In this document: positions 8,014 to 14,709 of the stretch, one piece after another
Numbering within the stretch: position 1 is the stretch's first letter
Layout: each line of letters opens with the position of its first letter
Assembly (NCBI GenBank): GCA_945871455.1
Contig: CAMBXJ010000036.1
Location: forward strand, 1-16,316
Length of the DNA: 16,316 nt
Reading direction: 5' to 3'
DNA from: Asaia bogorensis
GTDB lineage: Bacteria > Pseudomonadota > Alphaproteobacteria > Acetobacterales > Acetobacteraceae
The notes under the pieces: model-generated
Database searches by the model: none
The model's input: the letters and a program-made list of their open reading frames with translations, nothing else
What the model was told of the DNA's origin: nothing
Program-made: the position numbers and the translations under genes

Positions 8014-8606
8014 TCATGGCCCAGCGGGACCTCCTCATGCCACGCCACAAACTGGACGCCCTCGCCGACGACACCAGCCTCCCGGTCATTGTGCCACGGA
8101 GCAGCAAGGTGCTGGTGCCGACATCGCCGGAGCGCGCTCGCCGGCTCCGCAAGCATTTGATCGCCGCCTTGCGGGCCTTGCGCACGATGAAGATCCTCCA
8201 ACCATCCGAAACGCCGCCGACGGAGGAACCCGTCGGGCTGGTTGCCCGCGTGGCGCAAACCGCGTGCACCCTGTGCAAGGGATGGTGCTGCAAGGGCGGC
8301 GGCGATCACGCCTATCTGGACGAACGGACGATGGCGCGCGTGCGCGGTGATCGACCGGACCTGGAGGCGCGCGCCATCCTGATGCTGTATATCGAGAATG
8401 TGCCCCGGGTTGGCTACGACGGCTCTTGCCTGTTCCACGGTGGTCAGGGCTGCACCCTGCCGCGAACCCTGCGATCCGATGTCTGCAACAGCTATTTCTG
8501 TGCCGGACTCGCATCCTACCTGTCAGGCGGCGATGCGGAGTCACCCGTGGTCGTCATCGCCGGAGAGGGCAACGCCATGCGCACCTCCTCGATCCTTGTG
8601 CCCTAG
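8004..8606 (+). CDS. cysteine-rich YkgJ-like putative metal-binding protein
   Basis: A 200-residue soluble protein. The C-terminal two thirds carry eight cysteines in a YkgJ-type (zinc/iron-chelating CxxCxxxCC) arrangement: CTLCKGWCC (C88, C91, C95, C96), GSCLFHGGQGC (C142, C150) and DVCNSYFC (C161, C166), with H102 and H145 nearby. This pattern suggests a bound metal or Fe-S cluster; the exact function is unknown. The first 75 residues are basic and lack motifs. ATG at 8004 and ATG at 8016 are both possible and neither has a well-placed ribosome site. It lies 129 bases upstream of the nitrile hydratase alpha gene, on the same strand. A metal-delivery or redox role for the hydratase is attractive but is inference only; a short hairpin after its stop might instead mark a separate transcript. 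Confidence 0.82.
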   Translation: MAVFMAQRDLLMPRHKLDALADDTSLPVIVPRSSKVLVPTSPERARRLRKHLIAALRALRTMKILQPSETPPTEEPVGLVARVAQTACTLCKGWCCKGGGDHAYLDERTMARVRGDRPDLEARAILMLYIENVPRVGYDGSCLFHGGQGCTLPRTLRSDVCNSYFCAGLASYLSGGDAESPVVVIAGEGNAMRTSSILVP

Positions 8607-8607
8607 C

Positions 8608-8624
8608 GACGCCACCATGGCGTC
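8608..8624 (+). terminator. short hairpin after the cysteine-rich gene, weak terminator candidate
   Basis: GACGCC-accat-GGCGTC forms a perfect 6-base stem starting two bases after the TAG stop (8604-8606). The nearest T-run (gactgtttt) begins about 10 bases after the stem, too far for a classical intrinsic terminator. It could be a weak terminator or an RNA-processing or stability element between the cysteine-rich gene and nthA. Confidence 0.3.
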
Positions 8625-8735
8625 AGCCCCGCGACTGTTTTGCGCGACGATTCCGATCGAGACGGCTGTCACAACGCGCCAGCCGCCACTATCATGCTCA
8701 CCCATCGGCCCAGGCTGCCCCACCGGAGATCGCCC

Positions 8736-9383
8736 ATGACCGCCCATGACGACCATGACCACCATCATCACCACGACCACGACGAGGCATCGGACCTCTC
8801 GGAAACGGAATTGCGGGTTCGCGCCCTGCAAACCATCCTGGTCGAGAAAGGCTACGCCGATCCCGCCGCGCTGGACGCGATCGTCGAGGCGTATGAGACC
8901 AAGATCGGCCCCCATATCGGCGCGCGCATCGTCGCCCGCGCCTGGACGGATCCAGTGTTTCGCCAGGCGCTGCTGACCGATGCCAGCAAGGCCGCCGCAC
9001 CGTTCGGCCACCAAGGCAAGACCGGCGACCATCTGGTGGCGGTGGAGAACACGCCCGACCGGCACAACGTCGTCGTTTGCACCTTGTGCTCCTGCTACCC
9101 GTGGGACGTGCTGGGCCTGCCGCCGGTCTGGTACAAGTCCTTCGCCTATCGCTCTCGCGTCGTGAAGGAGCCTCGCGCGGTACTCAGCGAATTCGGCGTC
9201 GCCCTGCCGGCCCAGACGGAAATCCATGTCTGGGATTCGACCGCGGAAGTCCGTTACATGGTCCTGCCCGCCCGCCCCGCCGGCACCGACGGCTGGACCG
9301 AGGAGCAACTGACGAAGCTCGTCACACGCGATTCCATGATCGGCACCGGCATTCCGGCTTCCCCCGGGGAGATCGGCGCATGA
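8736..9383 (+). CDS. nthA: nitrile hydratase alpha subunit, cobalt type
   Basis: A 215-residue catalytic subunit of nitrile hydratase, which hydrates nitriles to amides in the cytoplasm as an alpha-beta heterodimer or tetramer. The metal site is [10 protein letters not shown] with C115, C118 and C120; the threonine after the first cysteine is the mark of low-spin Co(III) enzymes (Fe enzymes have CSLCSC). The last two cysteines are normally oxidised to sulfinic and sulfenic acid. [10 protein letters not shown] and the C-terminal [23 protein letters not shown] complete the family pattern. I chose ATG at 8736 because GGAGAT precedes it by 5 bases; upstream in-frame sequence is not conserved-looking. 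The N-terminus has a histidine/aspartate-rich run (residues 4-16, five His in a row). Its stop overlaps the nthB start by four bases (ATGA), so the two are translationally coupled. Thiocyanate hydrolase gamma shares the motif, but the neighbouring genes fit nitrile hydratase better. Confidence 0.96.
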   Translation: MTAHDDHDHHHHHDHDEASDLSETELRVRALQTILVEKGYADPAALDAIVEAYETKIGPHIGARIVARAWTDPVFRQALLTDASKAAAPFGHQGKTGDHLVAVENTPDRHNVVVCTLCSCYPWDVLGLPPVWYKSFAYRSRVVKEPRAVLSEFGVALPAQTEIHVWDSTAEVRYMVLPARPAGTDGWTEEQLTKLVTRDSMIGTGIPASPGEIGA

Positions 9384-10036
9384 ACGGCATTCACGACATG
9401 GGCGGGATGGACGGGTTTGGCCCGGTCGATCCCGTCGACACCGGCGCCATCTTTCACGAGGCATGGGAAGGCGACGTGATGGCCATCAGTCGTGTGATGG
9501 GTGCGATTGGCGCCTGGAACATCGACCAGGGCCGATACGGGATCGAGATGCTGCCGCCGCATCTCTACCTCACATCCTATTATCGCCGCTGGCTGGAACG
9601 GTTCGAGCGGACCATCGTCGCGCGCGGCTACGCCGATGCCGACGAAATCACCGCCGGGCACGCGCTTCGCCCTGGCAAGCCCGCCCCCGGAGGCAAGTTC
9701 ACACTCGCCGATATCGATCGGGTCACGTGCCGGGGTTCGTTCTCACGCCCGGAAACCGCGCCGGCCCGGTTCGCGGTCGGGGACCGGGTACTCGCGCGGA
9801 ATATGCACCCCAAGACCCATACCCGCCTGCCCCGCTATGTCCGCGGCCATGCGGGCGTCGTGATCAGGCTCCACGGCTGCCAGGTCTTTCCGGATACGGA
9901 GGCGATGGATCAGGGCGAAAATCCCCAGTGGCTCTATACAGTCCGGTTCGACGGACGGGACCTGTGGGGCGCGGACACCGATCCGACCCTGAAGGTCTCG
10001 GTCGAGGCGTTCGAACCCTACCTGGAACCGGTCTGA
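9380..10036 (+). CDS. nthB: nitrile hydratase beta subunit
   Basis: A 218-residue beta subunit. It opens with the characteristic [16 protein letters not shown]. The conserved Arg in DQGRYGIE is residue 52, the position of the beta-Arg that hydrogen-bonds the oxidised cysteines of the alpha metal site. [15 protein letters not shown] forms part of the subunit interface. The C-terminal SH3-like barrel has [26 protein letters not shown] and [21 protein letters not shown] lies about 6 bases before the ATG at 9380, inside the end of nthA. Its length and all blocks are normal, so the enzyme looks intact. The stop is one base before the start of the accessory gene. Confidence 0.96.
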   Translation: MNGIHDMGGMDGFGPVDPVDTGAIFHEAWEGDVMAISRVMGAIGAWNIDQGRYGIEMLPPHLYLTSYYRRWLERFERTIVARGYADADEITAGHALRPGKPAPGGKFTLADIDRVTCRGSFSRPETAPARFAVGDRVLARNMHPKTHTRLPRYVRGHAGVVIRLHGCQVFPDTEAMDQGENPQWLYTVRFDGRDLWGADTDPTLKVSVEAFEPYLEPV

Positions 10037-10037
10037 C

Positions 10038-10439
10038 ATGACCGCGATCGACCCCGTCGCCGCTCGCCTTGCCCTTCAGGCCAATCCGGGCCTGCCCGCG
10101 GACCCGGCGGGCCCCATGGGAGGCCCCGTGTTTCGCGAGCCATGGGAAGCACAGGCCTTCGCCATGACCTTGGCACTGCAAGAACAGGGCCTGTTCGCAT
10201 GGGGCGAATGGGCGAGCATGCTGGGGGAAACCATCAAGCACGCCCAGGCGGCGGGCGATCCGGATACCGGGGACACCTATTACCATCACTGGCTGGCGAC
10301 CCTGGAACGGATGGTGGCAACGAAGGCGCTGACAACCACGGCCGACCTGACATCCCATCGCGATGCCTGGGAACGCGCCGCGGCCCGGACCCCGCACGGT
10401 CAGCCGATCGATCTAAGGACCGAAGACTTCCAGGCGTAG
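10038..10439 (+). CDS. nitrile hydratase accessory protein (P14K / activator type)
   Basis: A 133-residue small protein of the nitrile hydratase accessory family, related to the N-terminal part of the beta subunit. In cobalt enzymes the homologous P14K-type protein binds the alpha subunit and helps insert cobalt and oxidise the cysteines by self-subunit swapping. The family block FREPWEAQAFAMTLALQEQGLFAWGEWASMLG (about residues 32-63) is clear, followed by DTYYHHWLATLERMV (79-93), which mirrors the [11 protein letters not shown] helix of the beta subunit. It starts one base after the nthB stop and is probably made from the same transcript. It is the last gene of the operon; a strong hairpin follows at 10515. 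No cobalt transporter gene is visible nearby. Confidence 0.92.
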   Translation: MTAIDPVAARLALQANPGLPADPAGPMGGPVFREPWEAQAFAMTLALQEQGLFAWGEWASMLGETIKHAQAAGDPDTGDTYYHHWLATLERMVATKALTTTADLTSHRDAWERAAARTPHGQPIDLRTEDFQA

Positions 10440-10514
10440 ACCGCATCCGCGCTGGCTGGAATGATGCATTGCGTCCTCCTGCCCGCCCGGGATCTCCCGG
10501 TACCCACCCTGGTC

Positions 10515-10557
10515 GGCGTTGCCCCCGGAGCGTTCACGCCCCGGGTCCGGCAACGCC
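10515..10557. terminator. strong hairpin between convergent genes, probable bidirectional terminator
   Basis: GGCGTTGCC (10515-10523) pairs perfectly with GGCAACGCC (10549-10557), and an inner CCCGG (10524-10528) pairs with CCGGG (10541-10545). The 14-base-pair structure sits in the 125 bases between the converging nitrile hydratase operon and TPR gene. There is no T-run on either side, so efficiency as a Rho-independent terminator is uncertain. Confidence 0.6.
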
Positions 10558-10564
10558 CCACCGC

Positions 10565-11869
10565 TCAATGCACCGCCGCGACCCCGGCAACCGAAACACC
10601 GGACGCCCCCGGCCGACGAGCGCGGAGCAGATGCCGCGCCTCTTCAAGTCGATTGGCCTCAATATAAGCCTTCAACAACGTAAACTCGATCAAATCATGC
10701 TGCGCTCGGCTGCCACCGATGCGTTCGTTTTGTCCGGCGAGCGGTGAGAGAGCCGCGATCGCCGCCGGAAAATCCCCGCGCTCGAACGCCACGAACCCGC
10801 GCGCCAGCGCCGGCAGGTAGGAACCGGACGGGTAACGACCCTCGCTCGCCAGTTCCTCCATCAGACGCGTGCGCGCGTTCAGCGCGTTGTCGTCGCCCAG
10901 AACCGCCTGGGTCAGGATGACATGCAAGTCGGCGAGCCCGGCCCCCGGGCGGGGCAGCGCACCGGCCCCGTAGTCATATATCGCACGCCATGCCGCCGTG
11001 TCGCGCGGATGGCCGGCCAATTCCGAGCGCCACAGGAATGCCGTCCCGTCAGTCATTTTCTGCTGCGGCCCGCCGCTGTGCCGGTCCAACGCGATGGCGT
11101 CGCGATACAGAAGCTGCGCCGCCGTCCAGTTTCCGGCCGCTAGTTCGAATAGCGCAAGATGCCAGCTCAAATGGCCGTGGAAGGCCCCGTCGCTGGGGTA
11201 GGTTCTCAGCCAGGACGCCAGGAAGTCGCGACCGGTGTCGGGCTCGCCGCTCTCGTAACAAACATGGGCGAATCCGTGCGCGGCGTGCGCGTTCCGCTGG
11301 TTCAGCATCACGGAACGCTCGATTTTCGGCCGAGCGGCGGCGAGTTGACCATCTTCGGAGAGGGCGGTGGCGTGGTAGGCGAGGAACCAATAATCGTCGC
11401 CGTAATGCGGGGCGAGACTGTCCATCAGCGTTGCGATCTGGCGCTTTTGGCCGATACGACCGGATCCACCGATCAGGCCGTTCGGGTTGGCGGCGCTGGC
11501 GACCATCAGGGCGTCGCGTGGCCAAGCCGCCAGATGGGTGTGCAAGGCGGCGATCGCGTCGTCGATCCGCCCCGCGAAGGCGAGGTCGAAGAACCCGATA
11601 TGGCCGGTTTCGCGCGCCGACAGATCGGCGTCCACCGCCTTGGCCGCCGCCAGGGCCTCGCGTGCCGCGGCGGCCTTGCCTTCCCGCATCAGAACCTGCG
11701 CCTTTCCGGCATGTGCCAGGGCGAAGCCAGGATCGGCGGCCAGAGCACGGTCAAAGGCATCGATCGCGCCCGGGTAGAGCGTCAGTGCCAGTTCGTGGCC
11801 CTGGCTGTAGGCGTCCCGCGCGCTGGTGGAGGCGGTGGAGAGCGGCAGTTCGTAGCGGTCTGACAGCAT
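10565..11869 (-). CDS. tetratricopeptide repeat protein, TTC38-like
   Basis: A 434-residue, largely helical soluble protein without signal peptide. TPR-like helix pairs run throughout, for example YPGAIDAFDRALAADPGFALAHAGKAQVL (about 32-60), LSEDGQLAAARPKIERSVMLNQRNAHAAHGFAHV (about 170-204) and LARGFVAFERGDFPAAIAALSPLAGQ near residues 358-383. The order, the stretch HLAAWPRDAL and the WHLALFELAAGNWTAAQLLY block match the TTC38 family known from eukaryotes and proteobacteria, whose function is not established. The start at 11869 is supported by GGGGAGA about 8 bases upstream. It is convergent with the nitrile hydratase operon and 235 bases downstream of the carbamoyl-amino-acid hydrolase on the same strand, with three inverted repeats in between, so it is probably transcribed separately. 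Confidence 0.85.
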   Translation of the reverse strand: MLSDRYELPLSTASTSARDAYSQGHELALTLYPGAIDAFDRALAADPGFALAHAGKAQVLMREGKAAAAREALAAAKAVDADLSARETGHIGFFDLAFAGRIDDAIAALHTHLAAWPRDALMVASAANPNGLIGGSGRIGQKRQIATLMDSLAPHYGDDYWFLAYHATALSEDGQLAAARPKIERSVMLNQRNAHAAHGFAHVCYESGEPDTGRDFLASWLRTYPSDGAFHGHLSWHLALFELAAGNWTAAQLLYRDAIALDRHSGGPQQKMTDGTAFLWRSELAGHPRDTAAWRAIYDYGAGALPRPGAGLADLHVILTQAVLGDDNALNARTRLMEELASEGRYPSGSYLPALARGFVAFERGDFPAAIAALSPLAGQNERIGGSRAQHDLIEFTLLKAYIEANRLEEARHLLRARRPGASGVSVAGVAAVH

Positions 11870-11906
11870 GATGGGTTCTCCCCGACGGGTTTCGCCTGAA
11901 TCTTAT

Positions 11907-11933
11907 CCGCTTCCCTGGCGGCCCTGGAAGCGG
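11907..11933. promoter_or_regulatory. perfect 8-base inverted repeat upstream of the TPR gene
   Basis: CCGCTTCC (11907-11914) and GGAAGCGG (11926-11933) are perfectly complementary around an 11-base spacer, 38 bases before the TPR gene start. It has no U-tail on the minus strand, so an operator or a leader hairpin is more likely than a terminator. Confidence 0.4.
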
Positions 11934-11993
11934 GTTGTTGGTGGCGCTGATCCCTATCGGCAGCTTTGGCATGGCCGTGGGTCGTATTCCTGT

Positions 11994-12018
11994 CCCCACA
12001 TATGCGAGCACGGTGGGG
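11994..12018. promoter_or_regulatory. inverted repeat in the TPR upstream region
   Basis: CCCCAC (11994-11999) and GTGGGG (12013-12018) flank a 13-base spacer and sit beside the AT-rich gttaaaatg. It could be an operator overlapping a minus-strand promoter for the TPR gene; no clear -10/-35 pair was identified. Confidence 0.3.
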
Positions 12019-12062
12019 TTAAAATGCACGCGGTGGCGGCGGCGAACCAACCCGGGCCGTTA

Positions 12063-12090
12063 CGAGACCGCGCCTTTGTGGGCGGTCTCG
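12063..12090. terminator. hairpin after the carbamoyl-amino-acid hydrolase gene, probable terminator
   Basis: CGAGACCGC (12063-12071) pairs perfectly over nine bases with GCGGTCTCG (12082-12090), loop of ten. It lies 14 bases beyond the TGA stop of the minus-strand hydrolase gene. In the minus direction the stem is followed by TAACGG, not a U-run; the ATTTT run is on the other side. It is probably a transcript-end or 3' stability hairpin. Confidence 0.5.
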
Positions 12091-12104
12091 ATTTTACAGG
12101 CGGA

Positions 12105-13058
12105 TCAGACGGTGACCTTCATGCCCTTCTGCGTGGCGATCGGTCCATAATGTTGAATCTGCCGGTTCATCTCGAAGTTGAAGATGGTGCGGCGATTGTA
12201 GTCACCGGCCGTCATGTCGCAGTCGGCGACCACCACTTCATCGCCCAAGCCCACGGCCTTGGCGACGACATCCCCGGTTGGCGCAATGATGCAGGTATCG
12301 CCGAGGAAATCGCTCCCTTCCTCCGCCCCCGCCTTGGCGACGCCCACGACCCAGCAGCAATTCTGGTAGGCGCCGGCCCGCATCACCAGCATGTTGTGCT
12401 CCGTCGCCAGATGCGCCGGTTCGAGTACGCGTCGATTGCCTTCGATGACCATGCGGGTCGAGCCGGTGTTGTACCCGATCATGATCAGTTCGGCGCCTTG
12501 CAGGCCCATCACGCGATAGGCCTCCGGCCAGCGGCGGTCGTTGCAGATGGCCATGCCCATGACGCCCCCGAACGCCCGGTAGACCGGGAAGCCGAGATTG
12601 CCGTTTTCGAAGTAGCGCTTTTCAAAGTTGGTGGCGCATCCATCGGGATCGGCGTGTGCCAAACCGGGGATATGCACCTTACGGTATTTCCCGACTATCT
12701 CTCCGGTTTCATCAACCAGGATGCAGGTGTTGAAGCGGCGCTTGCGGCCTTCCTCATGCGTCAGTTCCGCGTAGCCGAGACAGAAACCCATCGAAAGGCG
12801 CCTGGCCTCGTCAAACAGCGGCTGCACATCGGCGTTCGGCATGGAGGTTTCGAAGAACGGCTCCGCGTCGGCGGGATCGTCGAACACCCAGCGTGGGAAG
12901 AACGTGGTCAGCGCCGTTTCCGGATAGACGACGAGGTTGGCACCAAAGCTGTGGGCCTTGTGCAGCAAGGCGATCAGACGCTCGACCACCTGCGCCCTGG
13001 TTTCCTGCCGGGCGATAGGGCCGAGTTGCGCGGCCGCGACGCGAACGATGCGTGACAT
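12105..13058 (-). CDS. N-carbamoyl-D-amino-acid hydrolase (nitrilase superfamily)
   Basis: A 317-residue cytoplasmic enzyme that hydrolyses N-carbamoyl-D-amino acids to D-amino acid, CO2 and ammonia, the last step of the hydantoinase route. The catalytic triad is visible: E47 in YPETALTTFFPRW, K127 in GKYRKVHIPG, and C172 in AICNDRRWPEA, with the two arginines after the Cys that bind the substrate carboxylate in the Agrobacterium enzyme. AQLGPIARQETRAQVVERL and YFENGNLGFPVY also match that family closely. The start at 13058 has AAGGAG 7 bases upstream and aligns with known N-termini; the longer open frame to 13166 has no support. No hydantoinase is in the window, though the amidohydrolase at 2161-3864 is a related fold. 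It is divergent from the MmgE/PrpD and dioxygenase genes, suggesting shared control. Substrate specificity may differ from the classical D-carbamoylases. Confidence 0.93.
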   Translation of the reverse strand: MSRIVRVAAAQLGPIARQETRAQVVERLIALLHKAHSFGANLVVYPETALTTFFPRWVFDDPADAEPFFETSMPNADVQPLFDEARRLSMGFCLGYAELTHEEGRKRRFNTCILVDETGEIVGKYRKVHIPGLAHADPDGCATNFEKRYFENGNLGFPVYRAFGGVMGMAICNDRRWPEAYRVMGLQGAELIMIGYNTGSTRMVIEGNRRVLEPAHLATEHNMLVMRAGAYQNCCWVVGVAKAGAEEGSDFLGDTCIIAPTGDVVAKAVGLGDEVVVADCDMTAGDYNRRTIFNFEMNRQIQHYGPIATQKGMKVTV

Positions 13059-13332
13059 GGGCAGACTCCTTCGCTGGGTTGGCTGTCGTGACCGAACTCT
13101 GGCCTGACGGATGGAATATGCCAAGCACACAGGGTGCCGGGCCATATCGCTCCGCGTTCGTCCCAATAACGAAACCGATCATCGGAACCTCCCGGCGGGG
13201 GTTGCCATCTCTTCGCGATGCGTGACCGACCAAACAATGCTGTTCAAATGACATCGACCGTGACGGCGGGCTATTCCCAGGAAGCGCACAAAGTGATCTT
13301 CTGGCACGGACATCTGGCAGGAGTACCCGGCG
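13059..13332. promoter_or_regulatory. divergent intergenic region, presumed promoters for both arms
   Basis: These 274 bases separate the minus-strand hydrolase from the plus-strand MmgE/PrpD gene and must hold their promoters. A perfect 11-base palindrome ccgatcatcgg lies at 13175-13185, near the middle, and is a candidate operator. No clear -10/-35 pair was identified. A 72-residue open frame here (13218-13436) overlaps the next gene and looks like noise. Confidence 0.4.
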
Positions 13333-14709
13333 GTGGCGGCAGCACATCTTCTCGACATTGCACGCTTCATCGCGAACGGCCGCCTGGCGGACCTGCCGCC
13401 CGATGTCGTGGATCGCGGGCGCCTGATCGTTGCTGATTGCGTTGGCTGTATCGTCGCGGGCATTGGTCCATCACCCATGCGTCGCCTGCTGGCAATGGAA
13501 CAGGCACGCGGCGGTGCTGGCGTCGCGACCGTTCTGGGCACCGACATCCGGTTGCCACGCGATGCCGCTTCCTGGGTAAACGGCACCGCGGGCACCTGGC
13601 ACGATCTGGACGAAGGCAATCTGCACACCCGCACCCATGCGATGATCCAGATCGTCCCTGCCGCGTTCGCGGAAGCCGAGGCAGCCGGCTTGTCCGGAAC
13701 GGCCCTGCTGGAAGCCGTGATTTTGGCCTACGAAGCCAGTGCGCGGATCTGGCGCGCTTCGGACATCCGTCTCGCCGTGCATCCTCATGGTACCTACGGG
13801 CCGATGGCGGCGGCCTTCGCACTGGCGAAACTGCGCGGCGACGGGCCGGAGGCGATCGCCGAAGCCGCATCGATCGCCGCGACCCTGGGCGTCGCGTCCA
13901 GCCGCCAGACCCTCGGCGATGGTGCGACGATACGGAATGTATATACGGGACATAGCGGCCGAGCGGGGTTTCAGGCGATGGATTTGCGGGATGCGGGGTT
14001 CACGGGGGAGCATGACGCGTTGGGATCCGTGTTCGGCCGGATCTACGGCGATGGGTTCGATCCAGCCAAGGCGCTGGAAGGTCTCGGCGAGGTCTGGTGG
14101 ATCCGGAAAAACTACTTCAAGCGCTTTGCCTATGGCCGCTACGTGCACGGCACGCTCGACGCGACCGAGGCGCTGATCGCGAGGCTGGGATCGCGCCTTA
14201 AACCTGAAACGATCGACCGTATCGACATCCAGACCTACTTCATGGCCGCGACCATGGGCCAGCAGACCATTCGGTCCGCTTTCGGGACAAGGTTTTCCAT
14301 TCCGGTCGCGGTCGCAAGCCTGATCGCGAGGGGCCCTGCCCCGCTGACGGACGATGGCGCCGCGGCGTTTGCCGATCCGGTTGTGCACGATCTGGCGCGC
14401 CGGGTTTTCGTGACCGAGGAGAAAGATTTGACCGCCGCCTATCCCGCACATCAGCCCACCCGCTTCACGGTGCGCCTGACCGATGGCACCGTCGAAACCC
14501 ACGCCGCCGACGTGATTCTGGGCGAGAGCGACCTGCCCTTCGCGCCGCATGTGCTGCGCGACAAGTTCATCGAACTGACGCGGGACGCCTGGGGTTCAGC
14601 CGCCGCCCCTGCCTGGCAACGCTTCCACCAATTACCACTTGAAACAAACATTACACGGCTTGCGAACGACCTCCGAGACGCCGCGCGAAGCCATGGAGAA
14701 CAGGAATGA
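13333..14709 (+). CDS. MmgE/PrpD family protein (2-methylcitrate dehydratase-like)
   Basis: A 458-residue member of the MmgE/PrpD family, whose known members include 2-methylcitrate dehydratase, iminodisuccinate epimerase and cis-aconitate decarboxylase. Family hallmarks: an N-terminal all-helical domain, WVNGTAGTWHDLDEGNLHTRTHA (about 81-103, the NGT..H.LD.D active-site block), AVHPHGTYGPMAAAFALAKL (148-167), and KNYFKRFAYGRYVHGTLDA (259-277, where citrate-type enzymes have KPYP.C...H). The start is GTG at 13333 with AGGAG nine bases upstream (13319-13323); no in-frame ATG does better. The stop overlaps the next ATG by four bases (ATGA), coupling it to the dioxygenase. The substrate is likely not methylcitrate, since no prpB or prpC is present; the context points to catabolism of a nitrogenous or dicarboxylic compound (inference). 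Confidence 0.9.
   Translation: MAAAHLLDIARFIANGRLADLPPDVVDRGRLIVADCVGCIVAGIGPSPMRRLLAMEQARGGAGVATVLGTDIRLPRDAASWVNGTAGTWHDLDEGNLHTRTHAMIQIVPAAFAEAEAAGLSGTALLEAVILAYEASARIWRASDIRLAVHPHGTYGPMAAAFALAKLRGDGPEAIAEAASIAATLGVASSRQTLGDGATIRNVYTGHSGRAGFQAMDLRDAGFTGEHDALGSVFGRIYGDGFDPAKALEGLGEVWWIRKNYFKRFAYGRYVHGTLDATEALIARLGSRLKPETIDRIDIQTYFMAATMGQQTIRSAFGTRFSIPVAVASLIARGPAPLTDDGAAAFADPVVHDLARRVFVTEEKDLTAAYPAHQPTRFTVRLTDGTVETHAADVILGESDLPFAPHVLRDKFIELTRDAWGSAAAPAWQRFHQLPLETNITRLANDLRDAARSHGEQE

Noticed and set aside
7683..8438. 251-codon minus-strand frame
   Set aside because: Shadow of the cysteine-rich gene and out of frame with the FG-GAP relic.
8667..8695. Possible promoter before nthA (tatcat as -10)
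   Set aside because: No acceptable -35 at the right distance; too weak to report as a promoter.
11868..13055. 395-codon plus-strand frame
   Set aside because: Antisense to the carbamoyl hydrolase, whose catalytic triad is clear on the other strand.
13471..14550. 359-codon minus-strand frame
   Set aside because: Antisense to the MmgE/PrpD gene; no recognisable domain.
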